Below are positions 1 to 9,455 of a stretch of DNA of 64,000 nt, piece by piece. The notes beneath the pieces were generated by a model. The model had not been told where the DNA came from. It saw only the letters and a program-made list of their open reading frames with translations, and made no database searches. The position numbers were made by a program, and so were the translations under genes. This stretch comes from Nocardiopsis sp. JB363. GTDB taxonomy: Bacteria > Actinomycetota > Actinomycetes > Streptosporangiales > Streptosporangiaceae. The stretch is from positions 1-64,000 of the forward strand of contig NZ_FRFF01000064.1 in NCBI RefSeq assembly GCF_900143625.1, in the 5' to 3' direction. Numbering within the stretch: position 1 is the first letter of the stretch; each line of letters starts with the position of its first letter.

Positions 1-116
1 CCCTGATCCCCCCGATCCCGCCCCGGTCCGACCGTCACCCGGCCTCCGACGACGTTCCCCTCCTCAACAGTGAGGACACCGGAAGGTCACCGGGTGCTTC
101 GCACTCCACCTCCCAC

Positions 117-160
117 GTTCATCTTGGCCACGAGGTTCGTTCACCTTCGCTTCACGCACA
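117..160 (+). promoter_or_regulatory. PHO-box-like direct repeats before pstB
   Basis: Two adjacent 11-bp units, GTTCACCTTCG (139-149) and CTTCACGCACA (150-160), fit the tandem PhoP-binding repeats known from actinomycetes. A further in-register unit, GTTCATCTTGG, lies at 117-127, exactly two unit lengths upstream. The site ends about 90 bp before the pstB start. PhoP binding is inferred from the repeat pattern only; the rest of 1-249 shows no gene. Confidence 0.6.
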
Positions 161-249
161 CCCGTTTCGATGGGTATCGACCGCGCTCCGCGGGTGTCAC
201 CCCAGGGTGAGACCACCGCACAAGCCCCGTCCGAACCGGAAGTGGCCAC

Positions 250-1122
<873 letters not shown>

Positions 1123-1171
1123 GGCTATCGCGCGCCACCCGACCACCCCCTCGACGAAGTGGACCCCGCCC

Positions 1172-1954
1172 ATGACCGCGCTCACCTCCTCCTCCCCGGT
1201 TCCACCTCCTTCGGGTGCCCCGGACGACGAGGTCCGCACGGGACGGGCGGAGGGTCCGCTGAGGGTTCTGCTGGTGGAGCCCGAATCCGAGCAGTCGCAC
1301 CAGCTGGTGCTGTCGCTGAGCGGACACGACGTGGACATCACGGTGTGCGTGGACGGTGCCGAGGCCCTGCTGAGGGTGGGGCTGTTGCGTCCGGACACTC
1401 TGTTGACCAGCGCGGACCCGTCGGAGGTCGACCTGGAGACCCTGGTGCGGGTGACCCGACGCGCCACGGACATCCCCATCCTCATCGGAGTGGGTCCGGG
1501 TGACTCACAGCGGGCGGTCCGGGCCCTGTCCGCGGGGGCGACGGCGTGTGTGAGCCGGCCCTACCGGATCCCGGAACTATCGGCCCTGCTGCGCGGTTCG
1601 CTACCGGGGTCGGAAGGCCTGCCGGAGAACACCGCCTCGTCGTCGGCGCTTCGTTCGGGCGACCTGGAGCTGGATGCGTTGGGCCACCGACTGTTCGTGG
1701 ACGGGCAGCCGGTCAACCTGGCCCTACGGGAGTTCGGGATCATGGACTTCCTGCTGCGCAACAGCGGTCGCGTGGTCAGTCGCGAGGAGCTGTGGACCGA
1801 GGTATGGCACAAGCCCCTGCCTCCGGTGAACAACACGATCGCCGTGCACATCCGGCGACTGCGGCACAAGCTCGGCGACTCCGAGGCCAGACCCCGTTTC
1901 ATCCACACGGTGCGCGGGATCGGTTATCGACTCGATACGGGAAATGGCGGATAG
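1172..1954 (+). CDS. OmpR/PhoB-like regulator with a degenerate receiver domain
   Basis: 260-residue two-domain regulator. Residues 30-142 have the receiver fold and 163-256 are an OmpR/PhoB winged helix (VRGIGYRL at the end). Key receiver residues are missing: the acidic pair is VEPES, the phospho-acceptor position at the end of strand 3 reads LLTSADP with Thr/Ser where Asp is expected, and the strand-5 Lys is Arg129 (SRPYR). It therefore probably works without classical phosphorylation, as GlnR-type orphan regulators do. The ATG at 1172 was chosen because an in-frame start farther upstream would run deep into pstB. No histidine kinase is adjacent. A role in phosphate control is inferred only from its place between pstB and pstS. 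Confidence 0.8.
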   Translation: MTALTSSSPVPPPSGAPDDEVRTGRAEGPLRVLLVEPESEQSHQLVLSLSGHDVDITVCVDGAEALLRVGLLRPDTLLTSADPSEVDLETLVRVTRRATDIPILIGVGPGDSQRAVRALSAGATACVSRPYRIPELSALLRGSLPGSEGLPENTASSSALRSGDLELDALGHRLFVDGQPVNLALREFGIMDFLLRNSGRVVSREELWTEVWHKPLPPVNNTIAVHIRRLRHKLGDSEARPRFIHTVRGIGYRLDTGNGG

Positions 1955-1988
1955 GCCGAAGAAGAAACCTTCCGCATTCCACGAAACA

Positions 1989-2015
1989 GGCCCTCCGGCA
2001 CCGGCCGGAGAGGCC
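1989..2015 (+). terminator. Hairpin after the regulator gene
   Basis: CTCCGGC (1993-1999) pairs with GCCGGAG (2004-2010) across a four-base loop, flanked by GGCC on both sides that extends the stem with one bulge. It lies 35 bp after the regulator stop codon. No clear U-tract, as is common for actinomycete terminators. Confidence 0.5.
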
Positions 2016-2219
2016 GTTCTCCCATGTTCTCTCGGACATTTCTCCGACACACGTTCAGGTGAACACGGTGGGATCGGACAGGTCATCCGAACCATGGGCG
2101 AACGCTCCCACTCCTCAGCCCCCTGCCCTGGTTTCCGCAGCTCAAGTGGGCGAACCGGAACGTCACTCGGCGAACACGCGATATGACGGAAACCAACGAA
2201 CACAGCTCCCGTTATCAAT

Positions 2220-2252
2220 CGGTTACTTTCGTTCATCCGTCATTCACCCGCC
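2220..2252 (+). promoter_or_regulatory. PHO box of pstS
   Basis: Three contiguous 11-bp units: CGGTTACTTTC (2220-2230, weak), GTTCATCCGTC (2231-2241, strong) and ATTCACCCGCC (2242-2252, strong). This is the direct-repeat architecture of PhoP sites in streptomycetes. The repeats lie about 50 bp upstream of a candidate -10 (TAGTGT, 2302-2307) and about 105 bp before the pstS start, so activation under phosphate starvation is expected. Confidence 0.75.
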
Positions 2253-2356
2253 TTCTATCGAACGTCTTCTCATCCGATGACACTGGGTCTTTCTGCGCGC
2301 CTAGTGTCGTTTTACGTCAGCCCCGACAGCGGTGATTCAACGAGGAGAACTACGAC

Positions 2357-3556
2357 ATGCGCAACGGGCGTTCCAAGCTCGCCGTTCTGGCGGCCATCCC
2401 CCTGCTCGCGGCGGCGTGCAGCAGTGGTGAAGAGGAAAGTGGCAGTGCTGCCAGCACCGACGCCGAGCTCAGCGCTTCGCTGACCGGCGCCGGAGCCAGC
2501 TTCCCGGACCCTCTCTTCCAGGACTGGATCTACAGCTACAGCAACGACGTCCAGCCGGGCGTGGACATCAACTACCAGAGCGTCGGCTCCGGCGCGGGTA
2601 TCGAGCAGTTCCTGGAGGAGACCGTCGACTTCGGTTCCTCCGAGGAGTACCTCGGTGAAGAGGACCTGGCCGTGGCCGCCGAGAGTCGCGGCTGCGAAGC
2701 GGTCCAGTTCCCGGTCGTGTTCGGCTCCGTGGTCATCGCCTTCGACAACCCGGAGCTGGATGGTCTGGTGCTGGACGCGCAGACCATCGCCGACATCTAC
2801 TCCACCGAGATCACCACGTTCGACGACCCGGCCATCGCCGAGCTCAACCCGGACATGGACCTGCCCAGCGACGAGATCGTTCCGGTCCACCGCTCCGACA
2901 GCTCCGGCACCACCGCGGTCTTCACGCACTACCTCTCCACCGAGGTCGAGTCGTGGGCCGACGAATACGGCGAGGGCAAGGAGCTCGACTGGGCGTCCGG
3001 CCTGGTCGGTGGCCAGCAGAACGACGGCGTGGCCCAGGGCATCAGCCAGAACCCGGGCGGCATGGGCTACTTGAACCAGTCCTTCGCCCAGGAGGCGGGC
3101 CTGTCCGTCGCCACCATCGTCAACGAGGACGGCAACCCGATCGAGCCGACCCTCGACGCCACCATCGCCGCCTCCGAAGAGGCCGACGTTCCGGACAACT
3201 TCCAGTTCGCCATCGACGACATCGGTGGCGAGGGCTACCCGATCGCCGGTACCAACTGGATCTTCACCTACACCTGCGGTTACGAGGACGCCACCGCCGA
3301 CGCCATCATCGACTTCTGGACCTGGGCCCTGACCGACGAGGGTGCCCAGAGCGTCGCCGGCGAGCTGGGCTACGCGCCGCTCGGTGACGAGCTGACCGAC
3401 CGCGTCATCGCCGAACTGGAGAAGACCAACTCCGAGAACGGCGGCGGCGAGGGTGACACCGAAGAGGGCGCCGAGGACGACTCCGCCGAAGGTGACGACG
3501 CCGAGGCCGGCACCGAGGAAGACGCCGAGGCCGAAGAGGGCTCCGACCAGGAGTAA
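2357..3556 (+). CDS. pstS: Phosphate-binding lipoprotein PstS
   Basis: Periplasmic-type substrate-binding lipoprotein that captures inorganic phosphate and delivers it to PstC/PstA. The signal peptide ends in the lipobox LAAAC with Cys21 as the lipidation site. Ligand-contact segments GAGASFPDPLF, SVGSGAGIEQF, DFGSSEEY and HRSDSSGTT are all present. Residues 358-399 form an unusual tail of almost only Glu, Asp, Gly and Ala, absent from typical PstS proteins and predicted to be disordered. The start is supported by a GAGGAG ribosome binding site. A strong hairpin follows the stop, before pstC. Confidence 0.96.
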   Translation: MRNGRSKLAVLAAIPLLAAACSSGEEESGSAASTDAELSASLTGAGASFPDPLFQDWIYSYSNDVQPGVDINYQSVGSGAGIEQFLEETVDFGSSEEYLGEEDLAVAAESRGCEAVQFPVVFGSVVIAFDNPELDGLVLDAQTIADIYSTEITTFDDPAIAELNPDMDLPSDEIVPVHRSDSSGTTAVFTHYLSTEVESWADEYGEGKELDWASGLVGGQQNDGVAQGISQNPGGMGYLNQSFAQEAGLSVATIVNEDGNPIEPTLDATIAASEEADVPDNFQFAIDDIGGEGYPIAGTNWIFTYTCGYEDATADAIIDFWTWALTDEGAQSVAGELGYAPLGDELTDRVIAELEKTNSENGGGEGDTEEGAEDDSAEGDDAEAGTEEDAEAEEGSDQE

Positions 3557-3563
3557 CCCCTCA

Positions 3564-3596
3564 GGTGGGGCCGGGACTCGGATTCCCGGCCCCACC
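3564..3596 (+). terminator. Hairpin between pstS and pstC
   Basis: A 13-bp perfect stem, GGTGGGGCCGGGA (3564-3576) with TCCCGGCCCCACC (3584-3596), and a 7-base loop, starting 8 bp after the pstS stop. It probably acts as a partial terminator or an mRNA stabiliser, giving more binding protein than permease. Confidence 0.85.
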
Positions 3597-3718
3597 GCCT
3601 CCCTCGCATGACGGGGCGCGGAACACGGGTTCGGCGCCCCGCCCCTCACACCCCGGGGCACGCAGAACAGGGGTGAACCGCTCTCCGACTCCCACGAAAG
3701 CCATCAAGGAGAAGCACA

Positions 3719-4723
3719 ATGTCCACTCAGGCCCCCGAGGCCCCGGCCCCGGAGGAACCCCGGCGCAGTTCCCTCCGCTCAGGCAAGGGGCGCATGGCCG
3801 ACCCGATCTTCAAGTGGGTCGTCGCGGCCTGCGGAACGATCGTGCTGGTCATCCTGGCCCTGATGGTGATCCGCACCACCACCGAAGCCTGGCCCGTCTT
3901 CGCCAAGGAAGGCTTCTTCGGCTTCCTCACCGGCGAGGACTGGACCTCCGGTAGCTCCCGGACCGAGATCACCGGCACCTACGGTGCCTGGCCGTTCATC
4001 TACGGCACCCTGGTCACCGCGACCATCGCCATCGTCATCGCACTGCCGCTGGCGATCATGGTCGCCTTCTACATCACGCACCTCGCGCCGCGCCGTCTCG
4101 CCAAGCCGCTCTCCTACACGGTGGAGCTGCTGGCCGCGGTGCCCAGCGTCATCTTCGGCCTGTGGGGCCTGCACTGGTTCCTGCCGAACGTGCTCCGCCC
4201 GTTCTTCGAGTTCCTCGGGAACACGTTCGGGTGGTTCTTCCTCTTCGAGGGCCCGATCCGCGGCGTCGGTTACCTGCCCGCCGGGATCGTCCTGGCCATC
4301 ATGATCCTGCCGATCATGACCGCCATCATCCGCGAGGTCATCGTGGTACACCCGATCGACCAGCGCATGGCCGCCTACGCCCTGGGTTCCACCCGGTGGG
4401 AGGTTCTGCGCAAGGTGGTGCTGCCGGCCAGCTTCTCCGGAATCGTGGCCGCCGCCATGCTGGGTCTGGGCCGCGCGTTGGGTGAGACCATCGCGGTCCT
4501 GATGCTCATCGGTGGCTCCCAGTCCTGGGGTTCGAGCCTGTTCAGCACCGGTAGCAGCATGGCCTCGCACATCGCCGCCACCTTCGGTGAGGCCGGACCC
4601 GAGGCCAGGACCGCACTGATGGCCATCGGTGTCGCCCTGTTCCTGGTCACGATGATCGTCAACATCCTCGCCCGCGTCATCGTCTGGCGCCTGGGGCGCA
4701 TGACGGGAGACGCCGCCGTATGA
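3719..4723 (+). CDS. pstC: Phosphate ABC transporter permease PstC
   Basis: One of two membrane permease subunits of the phosphate importer. The 334-residue protein has a cytoplasmic N-terminus of about 35 residues, then six predicted membrane spans in the MetI-like fold. The EAA loop, which contacts PstB, is visible as AAYALGSTRWEVLRKVVLPAS near residue 220. A clear AAGGAGAAG ribosome binding site precedes the ATG. Its stop overlaps the pstA start by four bases (ATGA), so the two are translationally coupled. Confidence 0.95.
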   Translation: MSTQAPEAPAPEEPRRSSLRSGKGRMADPIFKWVVAACGTIVLVILALMVIRTTTEAWPVFAKEGFFGFLTGEDWTSGSSRTEITGTYGAWPFIYGTLVTATIAIVIALPLAIMVAFYITHLAPRRLAKPLSYTVELLAAVPSVIFGLWGLHWFLPNVLRPFFEFLGNTFGWFFLFEGPIRGVGYLPAGIVLAIMILPIMTAIIREVIVVHPIDQRMAAYALGSTRWEVLRKVVLPASFSGIVAAAMLGLGRALGETIAVLMLIGGSQSWGSSLFSTGSSMASHIAATFGEAGPEARTALMAIGVALFLVTMIVNILARVIVWRLGRMTGDAAV

Positions 4724-5628
4724 GCACCATGACCTCGACTCCCCCGCGCAAGCACGTTCCGCTGAGCCAACGCCCCCCGGGTTCCGGGTTCCGCCGGTTC
4801 AAGGACCGCAGCGCCACCGTGGCCCTGACCGGCGCGATGATCCTCGCGATGATCCCCCTGGTGCTGATCATCTTCGAGGTGACCCGTCGCGGCATCGGCG
4901 TGGTGAACCTGGACTTCTTCCTCCAGACCGAGCCCCCGCCCCGACGCGATGGCGGCGGTTACGCGGCCGGGTTCTTCGGAACCTTGTACATCATGGCGCT
5001 GGCCATCCTGATGTCGCTCCCGTTCGGCATCGCCACCGCCGTGTACATCGTCGAGTACGGGCCCAACCGGATGACCTCGGCGATCCGCTTCTTCACCGAC
5101 GTGATGACCGGTATCCCGTCGATCTTCGTGGGTCTGTTCGTCTACGGCCTGTTGGTGATCGGCTGGGGCGGCTTGGGCTTCGGTACCTTCGTGGGCGCCG
5201 TGGCCATCGCCGTGATGATGCTGCCCATCGTGACCAGGTCCGCTGAGGAGATGCTGCGGCTGGTCCCGAACGAGATGCGCAACGCCAGCTACGGTCTGGG
5301 CGCGCGCAAGTGGCAGACGATCGTGCACACGGTGCTGCCGACCGCGGCGCCGGGTCTGACCACGGGTTCGATGCTGGCGATCGCCCGAGGCATCGGTGAG
5401 ACCGCGCCCCTGATGCTGACCGCGTTCGGTTCCGGCCTCATCGTCACCAGCTTCCAGGGCGACCCGCAGGGTTCGGTGCCCCTCCAGCTCTTCAAGGGCG
5501 CCGCCCAACCCTTCGAGGCCGGTATCGACCGCGCCTGGGGCGCCGCACTGTGCCTGTTCGCGCTGGTGCTGCTCTTCACCGTGATCGCCCGGTGGATCGG
5601 TTCCAAGGCCGCCACCAACACCACCTGA
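4720..5628 (+). CDS. pstA: Phosphate ABC transporter permease PstA
   Basis: Second permease subunit of the phosphate importer, 302 residues with six predicted membrane spans. The EAA loop appears as NASYGLGARKWQTIVHTVLP near residue 190. It starts inside the pstC stop codon and is followed by a strong terminator, so pstC-pstA is a closed two-gene unit. pstB, which normally follows pstA, is absent here and lies upstream of pstS instead. Confidence 0.95.
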   Translation: MSTMTSTPPRKHVPLSQRPPGSGFRRFKDRSATVALTGAMILAMIPLVLIIFEVTRRGIGVVNLDFFLQTEPPPRRDGGGYAAGFFGTLYIMALAILMSLPFGIATAVYIVEYGPNRMTSAIRFFTDVMTGIPSIFVGLFVYGLLVIGWGGLGFGTFVGAVAIAVMMLPIVTRSAEEMLRLVPNEMRNASYGLGARKWQTIVHTVLPTAAPGLTTGSMLAIARGIGETAPLMLTAFGSGLIVTSFQGDPQGSVPLQLFKGAAQPFEAGIDRAWGAALCLFALVLLFTVIARWIGSKAATNTT

Positions 5629-5640
5629 TCCGCACCCCTT

Positions 5641-5680
5641 CCCGCGGGGCCGTGTTCCTTTCGGAGCGCGGCCCCGCGGG
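5641..5680 (+). terminator. Terminator of the pst genes
   Basis: A 12-bp perfect stem, CCCGCGGGGCCG (5641-5652) with CGGCCCCGCGGG (5669-5680), and a 16-base loop, beginning 12 bp after the pstA stop. Confidence 0.8.
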
Positions 5681-5754
5681 CTTTCCCGGCCCGGTCGGGC
5701 GGCGGTAACCTTGCCCGAACCCTCATCCCGAGACGACCCGGAGTGTGACCCCCG

Positions 5755-5973
5755 ATGCCCGAGACCACCGAGTACGCCGCCACGTTCGCCCTTGTGGACG
5801 TCGACGGCGACGGCCTCATCTCCGCCCAGGAACTGGCCACCCTGATGCGCAACCTCGGCGACGAGACCACTGAGGAGCAGGCCGCCGAGGTGGTGCGAGC
5901 GATGGACTCCGACGGCGACCAGCGCATCTCCCTGGAGGAGTTCGCCCGTTACATGTCCCAGAACAAGGGCTGA
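5755..5973 (+). CDS. Small EF-hand calcium-binding protein
   Basis: A 72-residue protein consisting of one pair of EF-hands. The canonical loops run from Asp15 to Glu26 (DVDGDGLISAQE) and Asp51 to Glu62 (DSDGDQRISLEE), with calcium ligands at positions 1, 3, 5 and 12 of each loop. It resembles the small calmodulin-like proteins of streptomycetes and has no signal peptide, so it is probably a cytoplasmic calcium sensor or buffer. It is a single-gene unit with GGAG before the ATG. Its partner is unknown. Confidence 0.88.
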   Translation: MPETTEYAATFALVDVDGDGLISAQELATLMRNLGDETTEEQAAEVVRAMDSDGDQRISLEEFARYMSQNKG

Positions 5974-6033
5974 TCCGGGTGGGGGCACGTCACCGCGCCG
6001 ACCGACCGCGGCGACGGGCCCTGCCCCAGCGGG

Positions 6034-6759
6034 CTAGAGGGGCTGCTCCGACAACGGCTTCGAGGCGAGGTAGACGGTGTCCGGGATGCCCCGGGCGACC
6101 GTGACCTCCACGACCTCCACCTCCTCGAAGTGGGCGCGCAGCAACTTCTCGAAGCTCTCGACGTCGTTGGCGCTCCAGAACGAGAGCACCCCTCCGGGGG
6201 CCAGCAACCGGGTGAGCTGTTCCAGGCCGGCCGCCTCGTACAGGCGGTTGTTGTTCTCCACCACGGTCCAGTCGGGCCCGTTGTCGGTGTCCAGACAGAT
6301 GACGTCGTAGCGGGCGGGTTTCGGCTTCGCCGCGGCCTTGGCCAGCCAGGCGACGATGTCCTCGTTGTACACCCGGCAGCGCGGGTCGTGGTGGACGAAG
6401 TCGGCGGCCTCACCGAGCTCGTCGTCGTGCCAGGCGATCACCTGGGGCTCCAGCTCCACGACGTCCACACGAGAGACCTGCGGATGGTCGAGGGCTTCCC
6501 GGGCGGAGAAACCCACGCCCAACCCACCGATCAGCACACGCGCGTGCGAACGCCCCTTCGGCAGGGCCTCCAGGCTCTCGCGGACCATCTCCCGCTCCGA
6601 GGTGCCGTCCCGGGTGTCCATGAGGAAAAGACCGTTGGAGTAGATCTCGTAGTGCGCGCCCACACGGCGCAGCACCAACTCGCCGCCGGTCTCCCCGGTC
6701 ACGCGGGCCAGGGTGACCGATTCCTCCTCGGGCGCGAGGTATCCCGTTCGCTGGTTCAT
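6034..6759 (-). CDS. Spermidine-synthase-like methyltransferase-fold protein
   Basis: A 241-residue class I Rossmann protein of the spermine/spermidine synthase superfamily. It has the glycine-rich nucleotide motif VLIGGLGVGFSAREAL, the acidic end of strand 2 in VDVVELEPQVI, and the strand-4 segment VICLDTDNGPDW. The true aminopropyltransferase active-site pattern is not clearly complete, so the substrate is uncertain; many actinobacterial members have no known reaction. The ATG at 6759 was chosen over an upstream start because the extra N-terminus is Arg-rich and unlike the family. It is transcribed away from the Crp/Fnr gene. Confidence 0.78.
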   Translation of the reverse strand: MNQRTGYLAPEEESVTLARVTGETGGELVLRRVGAHYEIYSNGLFLMDTRDGTSEREMVRESLEALPKGRSHARVLIGGLGVGFSAREALDHPQVSRVDVVELEPQVIAWHDDELGEAADFVHHDPRCRVYNEDIVAWLAKAAAKPKPARYDVICLDTDNGPDWTVVENNNRLYEAAGLEQLTRLLAPGGVLSFWSANDVESFEKLLRAHFEEVEVVEVTVARGIPDTVYLASKPLSEQPL

Positions 6760-6953
6760 GGCCCCATTGTGCCCGCCCCGCGCGGAAAGGGCGCGGTGAC
6801 TCTGGATATGCGCCCTTCGGCGGGCGAACGGAGACCATCGTCGGCAGACGAGGGCCGGGGGACCGAAGGACACTGGGGACGCACGGCCACCCGAGAAACC
6901 GGGTGCGGGCGCCCGCTCCCGGTTCCGGCCCGCCCCGAGCAGGAGATACCCCC

Positions 6954-7640
6954 ATGCTCACGACCACGTCGGTGTCGGACCTGCTGTCACGGACACCGCT
7001 CTTCCAAGGGCTCGCCCCGGGGCAACTCGACGCCCTCTCCAGGGGTTGTCGGTTCGTATCGCTGGACCGGGACGAGGCCGCCTTCCACCAGGGGAGCCCG
7101 ACCCGCGGGTTCTTCATGGTCCTGCGCGGGCAGATGCAGCTGACCGTGTCGACCGCCGACGGAGCCCGCAAGGTGGTCGAGATCATCCGGGAGGGTGAGA
7201 GTTTCGGCGCGGCCATCCTCTTCGAGGGACGCGACGCCCCCGCCACCGCGACCGCACTGGCCGCCACGGAGTTGTTGGTCGTGTCCGGCACCGCGGTGTT
7301 CGGTCTGCTCGACCGGGACCCGGCCTTCGCCCGCCGGATCCTGGCGAACATGGCGGGGCGTCTCCACCGGTTGCTTCAGGACGTCAAGTCCTACTCCTTG
7401 ATGTCGGGCACGCAGCGGGTCGTGGGGCTGCTGTTGCAGGAGGCCGAGGGCGACGACGCGACCGGGAATGTGGTGCGCCTCCCCACCCGCAAACAGGTGC
7501 TCGCCTCCCGGCTCAACATCGCTCCGGAGACGTTCTCCCGGGTACTGCACGACCTGTCCGCCGACGGTCTGATCGGTGTGGCGGGAAACCGCATCGTCCT
7601 GCACGACGTCCCCCGGCTGACCGCCCTTCTGGAGCGGTGA
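6954..7640 (+). CDS. Crp/Fnr-family regulator, probable NO-responsive regulator of hcp
   Basis: A 228-residue transcription factor with an N-terminal cyclic-nucleotide-binding-like domain (about 12-120), a long dimer helix and a C-terminal Crp-type helix-turn-helix. The recognition helix contains the E-x-x-S-R pattern (PETFSRVL), which in Fnr and Dnr contacts TTGAT-type half sites. It has one cysteine, so it cannot hold the Fnr iron-sulfur cluster; a haem-dependent NO sensor of the Dnr/HcpR sort is the likeliest reading. The ATG at 6954 follows AGGAGA. It directly precedes hcp, whose promoter has a matching box at 7679-7692. Confidence 0.85.
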   Translation: MLTTTSVSDLLSRTPLFQGLAPGQLDALSRGCRFVSLDRDEAAFHQGSPTRGFFMVLRGQMQLTVSTADGARKVVEIIREGESFGAAILFEGRDAPATATALAATELLVVSGTAVFGLLDRDPAFARRILANMAGRLHRLLQDVKSYSLMSGTQRVVGLLLQEAEGDDATGNVVRLPTRKQVLASRLNIAPETFSRVLHDLSADGLIGVAGNRIVLHDVPRLTALLER

Positions 7641-7678
7641 GGGCCGACCGTGGGATCCGGATCACACTCGGTCGCCGA

Positions 7679-7721
7679 TTGACCGGGATCAAGGAAACGG
7701 GACCCGGCGCGGGTCTACGTT
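7679..7721 (+). promoter_or_regulatory. Fnr/Dnr-type box and promoter of hcp
   Basis: TTGAC-CGGG-ATCAA at 7679-7692 differs from the Fnr/Dnr consensus TTGAT-N4-ATCAA at one base. A candidate -10 element TACGTT lies at 7716-7721. A start site near 7728 would centre the box at about -42, the usual class II activator position. The pairing with the E-x-x-S-R helix of the upstream gene makes direct activation likely. Confidence 0.75.
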
Positions 7722-7784
7722 CGCCCCGCGGCTCCGACCACAGCCGGAGCCCACGGAGACGACGAGTCCGCGAAAGGACCACGC

Positions 7785-9455
7785 ATGTTCTGCTTCCAGT
7801 GCGAGCAGACCGACAGGACCGGCGCCGTCATCGGCTGCGGGGGACCCGTCGGCAACTGCGGCAAGGACGCCCCCACCTCGGACCTACAGGACCTCCTGGT
7901 CCACGCGGTCAAGGGCATCGCCCAGTACGCGACCAGAGCACGGGCGCTGGGCGCGCCCGACGACGAGGCCGCGGGCTTCATCCTCTTCTCGGTCTTCAAC
8001 ACGCTCACCAACGTGAACTTCAGCCAGACCCGTTTCGTCACCCTCCTACAGGAGGCCGCGGCGGTCCGGGACCGGGCGAAGACCGGGTACGAGGAGGCCG
8101 CGCGAGCCCGAGGGATCGCCCCCGAGGAGCCGGCCGGCCCCGCCCGTTGGCAGCCGGCGCCGGACATGGAGGGGCTGCTGCGCCAGTCGGCCGACGTCCG
8201 CGTCGACGCCGGTCTCGACGTCGTCGGCCCCGACGTCATCGGGATGCGTTCGCTGCACCTCTACACGCTCAAGGGGATCTGCGCCTACGCCCACCACGCA
8301 CACGTGTTGGGGGGCCAGAGCGCGGAGGTCTTCGGCGGGGTCGAGGCGGCCTTGGACTACCTGGCGACCGACCCCACCGACATCGAGGAGCTGATCGAAA
8401 AGGCCCTCGACCTGGGACACCTGAACTTCTCCGTCATGGAGGTACTCGACGGGGCCAACACCGGCACCTTCGGGGCCCAACAGCCCACCGCCGTGCGGAC
8501 GACACCGGTGGAGGGCAAGGTGCTCCTGGTCAGCGGGCACGACATGCGGGACCTGGCCGATCTGCTGGAACAGACCAAGGACACCGGGGTCGAGGTCTAC
8601 ACCCACGGCGAGATGCTCCCCGCCCACGGATACCCGCTGCTCAAGGCCTACCCCCACCTAGTCGGCAACTACGGTGGTGCGTGGCAGGACCAGCAGGAGG
8701 AGTTCGCCCGGTTCCCCGGCGCGATCCTGATGACGTCGAACTGCATCATCGAACCGCACGCCTCCTACCGGCGCCGGATCTTCACCACGGGCCCCGTGGG
8801 CTGGCCCGGGGTACGGCACGTCGCCAACGGTGACTTCCGTCAGGTGATCCGCGCGGCGAAGGCGCTTCCCGGATACAAGGAGACCGACCCGGAGGAGAAG
8901 CCCATCATGGTGGGCTTCGGGCGCGACGCGGTGCTCGCCATCTCCAACCAGGTGACCGACGCCGTCAAGCGGGGTGCCATCCGGCACTTCTTCCTGATCA
9001 GCGGATGCGACGGGCCCACGCCGGGACGCAGCTACTACACGGAGTTCGCGCTCGGGGCGCCGGACGACTCGATCATCCTCACCCTGGGCTGCGCCAAGTA
9101 CCGCTTCAACCGGCACGACTTCGGTGACATCGAGGGGATCCCCCGGCTGTTGGACGCGGGGCAGTGCAACGACGCCTATTCCGCGATCAAGATCGCCATG
9201 GCGCTGGCCGACGCGTTCGAATGCGGGATCAACGACCTGCCCCTGACCCTGGTGCTGTCCTGGACCGAGCAGAAGGCGGTGGCGGTCCTGCTCACGCTGC
9301 TGGCGCTCGGCTTCCACGGCATCAACCTCGGCCCCACGCTCCCCGCCTACCTCACACCCGACCTCGTCGGCGAGTTCATCGACCGGTTCGGGCTGCGGAC
9401 GATCGACGATCCGGTGGCCGACGTGGCCGCGGCGTTGCGCGAGGTGGGGGCATGA
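7785..9455 (+). CDS. hcp: Hybrid cluster protein (hydroxylamine/NO reductase)
   Basis: A 556-residue hybrid cluster protein that reduces nitric oxide (and hydroxylamine in vitro), protecting against nitrosative stress. N-terminal cysteines Cys3, Cys6, Cys18 and Cys25 have the C-x2-C-x11-C-x6-C spacing of class II enzymes such as E. coli Hcp, which carry a [2Fe-2S] cluster there. Hybrid-cluster ligand regions are present: [39 protein letters not shown] and [10 protein letters not shown]. The gene overlaps the reductase gene by four bases and is preceded by an Fnr/Dnr-type box. Confidence 0.96.
   Translation: MFCFQCEQTDRTGAVIGCGGPVGNCGKDAPTSDLQDLLVHAVKGIAQYATRARALGAPDDEAAGFILFSVFNTLTNVNFSQTRFVTLLQEAAAVRDRAKTGYEEAARARGIAPEEPAGPARWQPAPDMEGLLRQSADVRVDAGLDVVGPDVIGMRSLHLYTLKGICAYAHHAHVLGGQSAEVFGGVEAALDYLATDPTDIEELIEKALDLGHLNFSVMEVLDGANTGTFGAQQPTAVRTTPVEGKVLLVSGHDMRDLADLLEQTKDTGVEVYTHGEMLPAHGYPLLKAYPHLVGNYGGAWQDQQEEFARFPGAILMTSNCIIEPHASYRRRIFTTGPVGWPGVRHVANGDFRQVIRAAKALPGYKETDPEEKPIMVGFGRDAVLAISNQVTDAVKRGAIRHFFLISGCDGPTPGRSYYTEFALGAPDDSIILTLGCAKYRFNRHDFGDIEGIPRLLDAGQCNDAYSAIKIAMALADAFECGINDLPLTLVLSWTEQKAVAVLLTLLALGFHGINLGPTLPAYLTPDLVGEFIDRFGLRTIDDPVADVAAALREVGA

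Larger units (their letters stand above)
1955..2356. other. Intergenic region carrying the pstS control region
   Basis: No credible gene. It holds a likely terminator for the regulator gene (1989-2015), the pstS PHO-box repeats (2220-2252), a 12-bp palindrome GTTCAGGTGAAC at 2053-2064 of unknown meaning, and a possible -10 element TAGTGT at 2302-2307. The 3' end carries the pstS ribosome binding site GAGGAG. Confidence 0.6.

Noticed and set aside
4375-5988. 537-codon minus-strand open frame
   Set aside because: It is antisense to pstA and the EF-hand gene, and its His/Gly/Asp-rich product is the typical shadow of high-GC coding DNA.
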